A stretch of 64,000 nt of DNA from an uncultured Pelagibacteraceae bacterium (GTDB lineage Bacteria; Pseudomonadota; Alphaproteobacteria; Pelagibacterales; Pelagibacteraceae). How positions within the stretch are numbered: the first letter of the stretch is position 1; every line of letters starts with the position of its first letter. The stretch covers positions 1 through 64,000 of the forward strand of contig CACDQA010000002.1 of the NCBI GenBank assembly GCA_902554745.1, read 5' to 3'. The notes under the pieces are model-generated. The model was given only the letters and a program-made list of their open reading frames with translations, made no database searches and was not told the origin of the DNA. Below, one piece after another: positions 55,251-62,481 of the stretch. The translations under genes were made by a program, and so were the position numbers.

Positions 55251-55739
55251 ATGTTTCAATCAATAAACAATAATCTAAATAAACTTTATAAATTTTCAGG
55301 ATATTTAGCTGCTTTTTTCTTAATACTAATTGCAGTTTTTATTTTAATTGGAATTTCCTCAAGGATTTTTGGTTTTTACATAAGAGGTTTAGCTGAGTAC
55401 TCAGGCTACTGCATGGCTGCAGCCTCTTTTTATGCTTTAGCTTTTACTTTTGTTGAGGGTGGACATATTCGAATTACTCTTTTTTTAGAAAAAGCCTCTT
55501 CATCTTATAAGAGATTTTTAGAAATATGGTGTCTGATGGTAGCAACAATTTTTTCAGGTTATTTGTCTTTTTACTTATGGAAAATGTTATTAATCTCTTA
55601 TGACTTTCAAGAGAGAAGCGAAGGTGCAGATGAGATCTTAATTTGGATACCTCAGACTAGTGTTGCTATCGGATCATTAATTTTTTTTATAGCTGTTTTA
55701 CATAAATTTATTTTAACGATTTTAAGTAAGAATGACTGA
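55251..55739 (+). CDS. dctQ: TRAP transporter small membrane subunit, DctQ
   Basis: A 162-residue protein with four transmembrane helices, the normal size and topology of the small TRAP permease subunit (AAFFLILIAVFILIGISSR at helix 1; GLAEYSGYCMAAASFYALAF). It bridges binding protein and large subunit. It overlaps dctM by eight bases. It starts six bases after the terminator hairpin, with no separate promoter evident, so read-through probably drives it. Confidence 0.9.
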   Translation: MFQSINNNLNKLYKFSGYLAAFFLILIAVFILIGISSRIFGFYIRGLAEYSGYCMAAASFYALAFTFVEGGHIRITLFLEKASSSYKRFLEIWCLMVATIFSGYLSFYLWKMLLISYDFQERSEGADEILIWIPQTSVAIGSLIFFIAVLHKFILTILSKND

Positions 55740-57042
55740 AATATTTCTCATAATATTTTTTATAAGTGTACTTTTATTTTTTCTTGGATCTGGCGTCTGG
55801 GTAGCAATAAGCATGATAGGAGTTTCGACAATTGGAATGATGTTATTTACTTCAAGACCAGTAGGCGATGCCATGGCAACTACAATATGGGGAACCTCAT
55901 CATCATGGACATTAACAGCTTTACCATTGTTTGTTTGGATGGGTGAAATATTATTTAGGACAAAGTTATCTGAAAATTTATTTGCTGGACTATCACCATG
56001 GATGCAAAAATTACCAGGTGGATTAATTCATGTAAATGTTGTTGGTTGTGCACTTTTTGCAGCAATTTCTGGCTCTTCTGCTGCAACCGTTGCAACTGTA
56101 GGTAAGATGTCTATCCCAGAACTAAGAAAAAGAAAATATCCAGAAAAAATTTTGTTAGGTAGTCTAGCAGGCTCAGGAACTTTAGGACTTCTTATTCCCC
56201 CTTCAATAATATTAATAATTTATGGAGTAACTGTTCAAGAGTCCATAGCAAAGCTATTTATTGCTGGAATTATTCCAGGGATAATGATTGCACTTATATT
56301 TATGTCTTATGTGATTATATGGTCTTTAATAAATAAAAAAAATATGCCAAAATATGTAGAAAGTTTTTCTTTTCTAGAAAAAATAAAAAAATCAAAACAA
56401 TTATTACCAGTAATTATTTTAATATCAGCTGTTATTGGATCAATATACACTGGAGTTGCTACAGCAACTGAGGCTGCTTCTTTAGGTGTAGTAGGGGCTT
56501 TAATTTTATCTTACTTTCAAAAGAGCTTAACTATTGAAACATTTAAACAATCCTTATTGGGAGCAACTAAAACTTCTTGTATGATTGCTTTTATTTTAGC
56601 TGGGTCTACATTTTTATCATTAGCTATGGGATTTACTGGTCTTCCAAGAAATCTAGCTATCTGGATACAAAATATGGAGCTATCACCTTATGTATTAATT
56701 TTTGTATTAATGATTTTTTATATTATTCTTGGAATGTTTCTTGATGGAATTTCAGCCGTAGTATTAACAATGGCAATCATTGAGCCAATGATAAGACAGG
56801 CTGGTTTTGACATGATTTGGTTTGGAATATTTTTAGTTATCGTAGTTGAGATGGCTCAAATCACACCACCAGTAGGATTTAATTTATTTGTCTTACAAGG
56901 AATGGCCAACAAAGATATGGGATTTATTGCAAGAAGTGCTTTTCCATTATTTTTATTAATGATACTCGCAGTTGTTCTTGTTGTTATTTTCCCTGAAATT
57001 GCATTATGGATGCCTCAACAAATGGTTCAAAATATAAATTAA
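55732..57042 (+). CDS. dctM: TRAP transporter large membrane subunit, DctM
   Basis: Main sodium-coupled permease subunit, 436 residues with about 12 membrane segments. Family signatures include ALPLFVWMGEILFR, FAAISGSSAATVATVGKMSIPEL (partly quoted), GTLGLLIPPSIILIIYG and EMAQITPPVGFNLFVLQG. It is complete. Its end overlaps that of a convergent TPR gene by four bases. With 5-oxoprolinase genes next door, a pyroglutamate-like substrate is a reasonable guess. Confidence 0.94.
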   Translation: MTEIFLIIFFISVLLFFLGSGVWVAISMIGVSTIGMMLFTSRPVGDAMATTIWGTSSSWTLTALPLFVWMGEILFRTKLSENLFAGLSPWMQKLPGGLIHVNVVGCALFAAISGSSAATVATVGKMSIPELRKRKYPEKILLGSLAGSGTLGLLIPPSIILIIYGVTVQESIAKLFIAGIIPGIMIALIFMSYVIIWSLINKKNMPKYVESFSFLEKIKKSKQLLPVIILISAVIGSIYTGVATATEAASLGVVGALILSYFQKSLTIETFKQSLLGATKTSCMIAFILAGSTFLSLAMGFTGLPRNLAIWIQNMELSPYVLIFVLMIFYIILGMFLDGISAVVLTMAIIEPMIRQAGFDMIWFGIFLVIVVEMAQITPPVGFNLFVLQGMANKDMGFIARSAFPLFLLMILAVVLVVIFPEIALWMPQQMVQNIN

Positions 57043-57524
57043 TATTTTGATTGTTTTGTTCCAGCAATAATTTCTTTTAACTCTGTATACTCTTCGCAAT
57101 TACAACTTTCTAATACTTTTAATCTTTCTTTTGCTAAATCTAATCTATTTGTAACAACGTATAATTCACCTAAATATTCGTTAATACCAACATGATTTGG
57201 ATCAATTTCCAAACCTAAAAGATAATATTTTTCTCCATTTTCAAAATCTCCAAGTTTCCTAGTTGTAAACCCAAGATAGTTTAAAGTATCTGCTTGGAGT
57301 GGTTTTTTTTTGTTTGATTTGATTAACAAGGCTTGAGCTTTTTCATATCTTTTATTAGCTTTTTCTGTTTTTCCTTTTTTTTCATATTTCTTAGCTGCTT
57401 TAATTAAAGTAACAGCCTGAGTGTAATCTGATTTTACTTTACTAGTACCTTCTGATCCTGCAGAATACGAATTTGTTGATAGTAAAACTAAAAACAAAAG
57501 TGAATAAAAAGTTTTTTTGATCAT
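57039..57524 (-). CDS. Exported TPR-repeat protein
   Basis: A 161-residue protein with a signal peptide (FYSLLFLVLLSTNSYSAG) and TPR repeats (AADTLNYLGFTTRKLGDFEN-type and HVGINEYLGELYVVTNRLDLA). A lysine-rich helix follows the signal, and a cysteine pair (CNCEE) lies near the end. It probably works in the periplasm as a protein-interaction module. Its start overlaps the pxpA stop as ATGA, so it is downstream of pxpA in one transcript. No function in 5-oxoproline metabolism is known for it. Confidence 0.75.
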   Translation of the reverse strand: MIKKTFYSLLFLVLLSTNSYSAGSEGTSKVKSDYTQAVTLIKAAKKYEKKGKTEKANKRYEKAQALLIKSNKKKPLQADTLNYLGFTTRKLGDFENGEKYYLLGLEIDPNHVGINEYLGELYVVTNRLDLAKERLKVLESCNCEEYTELKEIIAGTKQSKY

Positions 57525-58294
57525 ATAAATTTTTTCATTTGGTTAAGTGGTTTTAATTGAAGTCCATTTTCTATTAAATTTTTCCTAATTGATTTTGCAG
57601 TAGACAATGAACTTTCATTATCCCCATGTATGCATACAGAGTCTATTTCACAAGGTATTTGCTTTCCACTGTGACAATTAAGTGACTGATTTTTTACCAT
57701 ATTTAATACGTGTTTTTTAGCTTCTTCCGGATCAGTAATAAGAGCGTGTGGTTTTTTTCTAGAAACCAAATTACCATCATCCTCATAATTTCTATCTGCA
57801 AAAATTTCACAAGCTATACGCATGTTTAGTTTTTTGGCTGCTTCTTCCATTTTAGATCCTGTAGGAACCAAATAAATTAAATCTTTACTAATTTCGTTTA
57901 TAGCTTTTGCTAAAGTAGTAGCTAAATTTATATCCTCACAAGCCATATTATTCAAAGCACCGTGTGGTTTTATGTGAGTAACATTCTCTCCATGATCTTG
58001 AGCAATTTTTTGAAGAATTTCATATTGATCAATAATCAATTGCCTTACATCATTAGGTGGAAGATTAATTCTTTGCCTGCCAAAATTTTCAGGGTCATTA
58101 AATGACGGATGTGCTCCAATACTAACACCATTTTTTTTTGAAATTTGAACTACCTGATTCATCGACTCATCATCACCCGCATGATAACCACATGCGACAT
58201 TTGCAGAATTAACTATTTCTAGTAAATCTGGATCATACTTATTTGAATGATGTTTTGATTTTTCACCTAAATCGCAATTTATATTAATTTCCAT
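57521..58294 (-). CDS. pxpA: 5-oxoprolinase subunit A (LamB/YcsF family)
   Basis: Part of the ATP-dependent prokaryotic 5-oxoprolinase that opens pyroglutamate to glutamate. The N-terminus MEININCDLGE is diagnostic and decides the start at 58294; the track's upstream ATG adds eight residues. Further family blocks are NVACGYHAGDDESM, GAHPSFNDPENFGR and HIKPHGALNNMA. It is transcribed away from pxpBC, only 27 bases apart, whereas these genes are often one operon. Confidence 0.93.
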   Translation of the reverse strand: MEININCDLGEKSKHHSNKYDPDLLEIVNSANVACGYHAGDDESMNQVVQISKKNGVSIGAHPSFNDPENFGRQRINLPPNDVRQLIIDQYEILQKIAQDHGENVTHIKPHGALNNMACEDINLATTLAKAINEISKDLIYLVPTGSKMEEAAKKLNMRIACEIFADRNYEDDGNLVSRKKPHALITDPEEAKKHVLNMVKNQSLNCHSGKQIPCEIDSVCIHGDNESSLSTAKSIRKNLIENGLQLKPLNQMKKFI

Positions 58295-58321
58295 AGTCTT
58301 CAATGTTAAGTATAACATGAC

Positions 58322-58996
58322 ATGATAAAAAATATATCAAATCTTGGTGACGCAGCTTTGTACTGTGATTTTGGTAATGAAGTAAATAAATCAATTAATT
58401 CACAAGTAATAAAATATTTTAAAACTATTAAAGAAAAAAAATTTGAAGGGATAAATAATTTAACACCTTCTTATAATAAACTAATTATTTCTTATGATCT
58501 AAAAAAAACAAATTTTAAAGAAGTAAAAAATTATGTTGAAAACATTAATGCTCAAGACTCAAAAGATATAAATTCAAAAAAATTAGAAATACCAGTTTGT
58601 TGTCATGAAAATTTTTCAATGGACATTAAAAGATTGGAAGAAATATTAAAATTAAGTAGAGAAAAAATTTTAGAAAATTTTTTAAATAAGGAATATTTTT
58701 GTTACATGACAGGGTTTATTGCTGGCATGCCTTTTCTTGGTGATTTAGATGAGAATATGCGAGCTCAACGTTTAGAAACCCCAAGAGTAAAAGTACCCAA
58801 GGGATCTGTTGCATTAACTGAGCAATTTGCAAACATTTATACATTTGAAAGTCCAGGTGGGTGGAATATTTTGGGAAATACTCCTTTAGATGTTTTTGAT
58901 AGTTCAAAAGAAGACAAACCAAACCTAATTAATCCAGGAGACACAGTAGTTTTCAAGGAAATTACTTTAGATCAGTATAAAAATTATAATGAGTAG
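58322..58996 (+). CDS. pxpB: 5-oxoprolinase subunit B (KipI family)
   Basis: A 224-residue carboxylase-like subunit. Family features are the N-terminal GDAALYCDFGNEVN block, the central IPVCCHENFSMDI, and the C-terminal segment GFIAGMPFLGDLDENM, RLETPRVKVPKGSVAL and FESPGGWNILGNTP. With PxpC it forms the unit thought to phosphorylate 5-oxoproline. It overlaps pxpC by eight bases. Confidence 0.94.
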   Translation: MIKNISNLGDAALYCDFGNEVNKSINSQVIKYFKTIKEKKFEGINNLTPSYNKLIISYDLKKTNFKEVKNYVENINAQDSKDINSKKLEIPVCCHENFSMDIKRLEEILKLSREKILENFLNKEYFCYMTGFIAGMPFLGDLDENMRAQRLETPRVKVPKGSVALTEQFANIYTFESPGGWNILGNTPLDVFDSSKEDKPNLINPGDTVVFKEITLDQYKNYNE

Positions 58997-59933
58997 CAAT
59001 TATTTAGAAATAATTAGACCTGGAATTAATACCACCTTTCAAGATAAAGGCAGGGGTCATCTTTATCATATTGGCATACCATTTAGTGGTGCTATGGATA
59101 ATAGAAATTATCTTATAGCTAATAAACTTGTTAATAATAATTTAGACTCTGCGGTCATAGAGTTTGCATATCAAGGTCCTCATTTAAAATATTCCGGAGA
59201 AAAAATTAATTGTGCCATCACTGGAGATGTAATTTTTTCAATTAAAAAAAAAGATACTGAAATTGAGGGTAATTGTTACGAAAGCTATCAAATTGAAAAT
59301 GGAGATGAGATAAATATCATATCTACAAATAAATCAGTTTATGGATATTTAGCATTAGGTGGAGAGTTCGATGTAAAATTCCAATGGAATAGTTGTTCTA
59401 TAAATACGAAAGCAAATATTGGATCTAATGATGGAAAAAAATTGGATGTAGGTCAAAAAATTAATTTAAAAAAAATAAATTCAAATAAGGATATTAAAAA
59501 AACTAATTACATTAATACCAAAATAGAAAACATAAGGGTGATCAAAGGCACTAATTTTGATTACTTTTCTGAAGAAGGTAAAAAAATATTTTATGAAAAG
59601 GAATTCACAGTATCCAAACTTTCAGACAGAATGGGTATGAGACTAGAGGGACCTAAAATTGATAATATTGTGAATACCAACATAAAATCAGAGGGTTTGA
59701 TTAAAGGTGTAATCCAAGTACCGGCGGACGGAAATCCAATTATAATGCTTTCAGATCATGGTACTATTGGTGGTTATCCAAAAATTGGAGTTGTGGCTAG
59801 TGTCGATTATGACCGATTGGTACAGATGTCTCCTGGTTCAAAAATAAAATTTAAAGAGATTAATTTATCTGATGCAGAGACTTTATTTAAGTTATATGAA
59901 ATGGAAACTCAAAATTTATTATCACAAATTTAA
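58989..59933 (+). CDS. pxpC: 5-oxoprolinase subunit C (KipA family)
   Basis: A 314-residue partner of PxpB. It shows the biotin-dependent-carboxylase-like domain start EIIRPGINTTFQDKGRGH, GIPFSGAMDNRNYLIANKLV, and the C-terminal SDRMGMRLEGP, SEGLIKGVIQVPADGNPIIM (partly quoted) and HGTIGGYPKIG blocks. Together PxpA, B and C convert 5-oxoproline to glutamate. Its stop shares a base with the start of the downstream EamA transporter (TAATG). Confidence 0.94.
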   Translation: MSSNYLEIIRPGINTTFQDKGRGHLYHIGIPFSGAMDNRNYLIANKLVNNNLDSAVIEFAYQGPHLKYSGEKINCAITGDVIFSIKKKDTEIEGNCYESYQIENGDEINIISTNKSVYGYLALGGEFDVKFQWNSCSINTKANIGSNDGKKLDVGQKINLKKINSNKDIKKTNYINTKIENIRVIKGTNFDYFSEEGKKIFYEKEFTVSKLSDRMGMRLEGPKIDNIVNTNIKSEGLIKGVIQVPADGNPIIMLSDHGTIGGYPKIGVVASVDYDRLVQMSPGSKIKFKEINLSDAETLFKLYEMETQNLLSQI

Positions 59934-60805
59934 TGAATTTTTTATCAAAAATACCAGGTCCTTTTTTAGTTTTTTTAGGAGCTTGTGCATTAAGTTTTGG
60001 AGGTTTAATTGTTAAGTCTTTTGACGGATCTACACTTTGGCAAATATTATTTTGGAGATCACTTTTCTTTATTGGAGTAATTACAATTTTTTTAATCTTT
60101 ACTTACAAAGGAAAAATTTTTAGTGCTCTTTATAAATCTGGAATTCCAGGTTTATTTGGAGGTATAATTTTATCCATTGGATTTGCTAGCTATGTATTTG
60201 CTATGTATGAAACAACAGTAGCTAATGCAAACTTTATAATTCAAACTCAAGCTTTGTTTTTAGCAATTTTTGGTTATGTATTTTTAAAAGAAAAAATTTC
60301 AAAAATTACATTAACTTGCATTATTATAGCAGTAGCTGGTATCATTTTAATGTTGGGAAGTTCACTAACACCAGGTCAAATGACTGGAAACTTAGTTGCA
60401 TTTATTATGCCAATATCATTTGCAATCTTAATTTTAATTGTAAGAAAATATCCAAAAGTCGACATGATACCTTTGCAACTGGTTGCTGGAATTTTTGCAA
60501 CACTAATAGGTTTGTTCATGTCACCAAGTATTTTGGTTTCAACAAATGATATTTTTTTAGGTTTTATTGCAGGATTTTTTCAAGTTGGACTTGGATTTAT
60601 ACTTATAACAATTGGAGCAAGATCAACTCCTTCAGCATTTGTTGGAATCATTATGTTAACTGAAGCTGTTCTAGGACCTTTGTGGGCATGGATGTTTGCA
60701 AACGAAAACCCGCCACTTACAGTACTTTTTGGTGGAGCGGTAGTTATAACAGCGGTAGTTATACAGTTTTTGTCACCATTACTTGTCAAAAAGGTAGCTA
60801 AATAA
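59933..60805 (+). CDS. DMT superfamily (EamA) transporter
   Basis: A 290-residue protein with ten predicted membrane helices in two EamA repeats (for example GPFLVFLGACALSFGGLIV and, in the second repeat, LGFIAGFFQVGLGFILITIG). The drug/metabolite family moves amino acids, nucleotide sugars or other small molecules; the substrate is not readable. The TAATG coupling to pxpC suggests a role connected with 5-oxoproline or glutamate, in addition to the TRAP system nearby. Confidence 0.87.
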   Translation: MNFLSKIPGPFLVFLGACALSFGGLIVKSFDGSTLWQILFWRSLFFIGVITIFLIFTYKGKIFSALYKSGIPGLFGGIILSIGFASYVFAMYETTVANANFIIQTQALFLAIFGYVFLKEKISKITLTCIIIAVAGIILMLGSSLTPGQMTGNLVAFIMPISFAILILIVRKYPKVDMIPLQLVAGIFATLIGLFMSPSILVSTNDIFLGFIAGFFQVGLGFILITIGARSTPSAFVGIIMLTEAVLGPLWAWMFANENPPLTVLFGGAVVITAVVIQFLSPLLVKKVAK

Positions 60806-60843
60806 ATTTCACATAAATATTTTAAATGTGTTATAAATTTATA

Positions 60844-60980
60844 TACGGGAGAGACTACTTTTGTAGCGCCGAAGGAGCAACCACCCCGGAAACTCTCAGG
60901 CAAAAGGACCGTACATATTAACTCTGGAAAGAGAATTATTCTCGCCGACGGAGCAAATCTCTCAGGCACCAAGACAGAGG
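60844..60980 (+). ncRNA. Tandem glycine riboswitch upstream of gcvT
   Basis: Two glycine aptamers in series. Aptamer 1 is closed by TACGG/CCGTA (60844-60913) and carries the core GGGAGAGAC, GCGCCGAAGGAGCAA and AACTCTCAGGCAAAAGGACC. Aptamer 2 is closed by CTCTG/CAGAG (60922-60979) with GCCGACGGAGCAAATCTCTC and CAGGCACCAAGACAG. Glycine riboswitches usually turn on glycine cleavage genes. Here the 5' strand of aptamer 2 can also pair with the gcvT start region, and no terminator follows, so translational control is likely. Confidence 0.95.
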
Positions 60981-61000
60981 GGGCAAAAAGAGTTAATATG
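60914..61000 (+). promoter_or_regulatory. Candidate expression platform: 12-bp anti-start helix for gcvT
   Basis: CATATTAACTCT (60914-60925) is perfectly complementary to AGAGTTAATATG (60989-61000), which holds the AGAG ribosome site and the gcvT ATG. The first strand includes the 5' side of the aptamer 2 closing stem, so the two foldings exclude each other. Glycine-bound aptamer would release the start. Confidence 0.7.
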
Positions 61001-62101
61001 GAAATAAAAAAAACATCACTAAATAAACTTCATCAAAGTAATAACGCTAAGTTTGTTGAATTTGCTGGCTATGAAATGCCAATTCAGTATAGCAAAGGTA
61101 TTATTGAAGAGCATAAATTCACAAGATCCCACTCTGGAATATTTGATGTATCTCATATGGGCCAGCTATTTATATATGGTGATGAAAGTTTAACTGAAGA
61201 ATTAGAAAAAATTTTTCCATTAGATTTGAAAAATCTAAAACTAAACTGCTCTAAGTATAGTTTTTTAATGAATCAAGATGCTGGAATTTATGATGATTTA
61301 ATCATTACTAAAATAGAGCAGGGGTATTTAATTATTTTAAATGCTGCATGCAAAGATAAAGATTTTGAGATTTTATCTAATTTACTAGGTTCGAAATTTA
61401 AAATGAATTTAGATAACCATAGATCTTTGATAGCAATTCAAGGACCTAAGTCTGTTGAAATTTTAAACTCAATCATAAATGGGGTTGATCAACTAAATTT
61501 TATGACAGGAAACTGGTTCGATTCTGATAATCAAAAATTATTTGTCACAAGATCAGGTTATACAGGGGAAGATGGATTTGAAATTTCAATTTCTAACGAT
61601 AAAGCTGAAAAATTCGTTGAAAATTTAATAGAAAGGGGAGCACAACTTATAGGACTTGGGGCAAGAGATACCTTGAGATTAGAAGCTGGATTATGTTTAT
61701 ATGGTCACGAATTAGATATTAATAAAACACCAGTTGAGGCTAACCTTAGATGGGCAATCTCAAAATCTAGATTATTAAATGGGGGTTTTATTGGATCGAA
61801 AAAAATTATGAACCAAATGCAAGATGGAGCAAACCAAATAAGAGTAGGGATTAAACCCGAAGGTAGATTGATTGCTAGAGAAAAAACTAAAATATTTGAT
61901 GATACAGATACACAAATCGGAGAGATAACTAGTGGCACGTTTGGACCAAGCGTAAATGGTCCTATAGCGATGGGTTATGTTAATAAAGATTTTTCAAAAA
62001 TTGATACTAAGATTTTGCTTGAGGTAAGAGGGAAAAAACATCCAGCAAATGTTTGTGCATTACCATTTTATAAAAAAAATTATGTGAAAGGAGTAAATTA
62101 A
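60998..62101 (+). CDS. gcvT: Glycine cleavage system T protein (aminomethyltransferase)
   Basis: Transfers the methylene group from the lipoyl arm of GcvH to tetrahydrofolate, releasing ammonia. The 367-residue protein has the family blocks [59 protein letters not shown] and [17 protein letters not shown]. The start codon lies within a possible riboswitch-controlled helix. It shares the bases TAATG with gcvH. Confidence 0.97.
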   Translation: MEIKKTSLNKLHQSNNAKFVEFAGYEMPIQYSKGIIEEHKFTRSHSGIFDVSHMGQLFIYGDESLTEELEKIFPLDLKNLKLNCSKYSFLMNQDAGIYDDLIITKIEQGYLIILNAACKDKDFEILSNLLGSKFKMNLDNHRSLIAIQGPKSVEILNSIINGVDQLNFMTGNWFDSDNQKLFVTRSGYTGEDGFEISISNDKAEKFVENLIERGAQLIGLGARDTLRLEAGLCLYGHELDINKTPVEANLRWAISKSRLLNGGFIGSKKIMNQMQDGANQIRVGIKPEGRLIAREKTKIFDDTDTQIGEITSGTFGPSVNGPIAMGYVNKDFSKIDTKILLEVRGKKHPANVCALPFYKKNYVKGVN

Positions 62102-62481
62102 TGAGTGAAGTAAAATTTTCAAAAGAACATGAGTGGATTACTTTAGAAGGAGATGTAGCCACAATAGGAATTACAAAACATGCAACAGAAATGCTTGGAG
62201 ATATAGTTTTTGCAGAACTTCCTGAAAAAGGATCTAATGTTGAAAAAGATGGTACAGCAGGAGTAGTAGAGTCTACGAAAGCTGCTAGTGATGTTTATAC
62301 TCCAGTTAGTGGCGAGGTAGTAGATACTAATCAAGCTATTGTCGATGATCCGTCTAAAATTAATGAAGATCCAGAGGGTTCAGCATGGTTTTTTAAACTT
62401 AAAATGAAAGATCAATCTGAAATGGATAGCCTAATGAACAAAGAAGAATACGATAAATTTGCAAAGGAGAGTGCCAGCTAA
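62101..62481 (+). CDS. gcvH: Glycine cleavage system H protein
   Basis: Lipoyl carrier (126 residues) that shuttles the aminomethyl intermediate between P and T proteins. The lipoylated lysine is K60 in [17 protein letters not shown]. The N-terminal [20 protein letters not shown] and C-terminal [15 protein letters not shown] are typical. The stop and the gcvP start overlap as TAATG. Confidence 0.97.
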   Translation: MSEVKFSKEHEWITLEGDVATIGITKHATEMLGDIVFAELPEKGSNVEKDGTAGVVESTKAASDVYTPVSGEVVDTNQAIVDDPSKINEDPEGSAWFFKLKMKDQSEMDSLMNKEEYDKFAKESAS

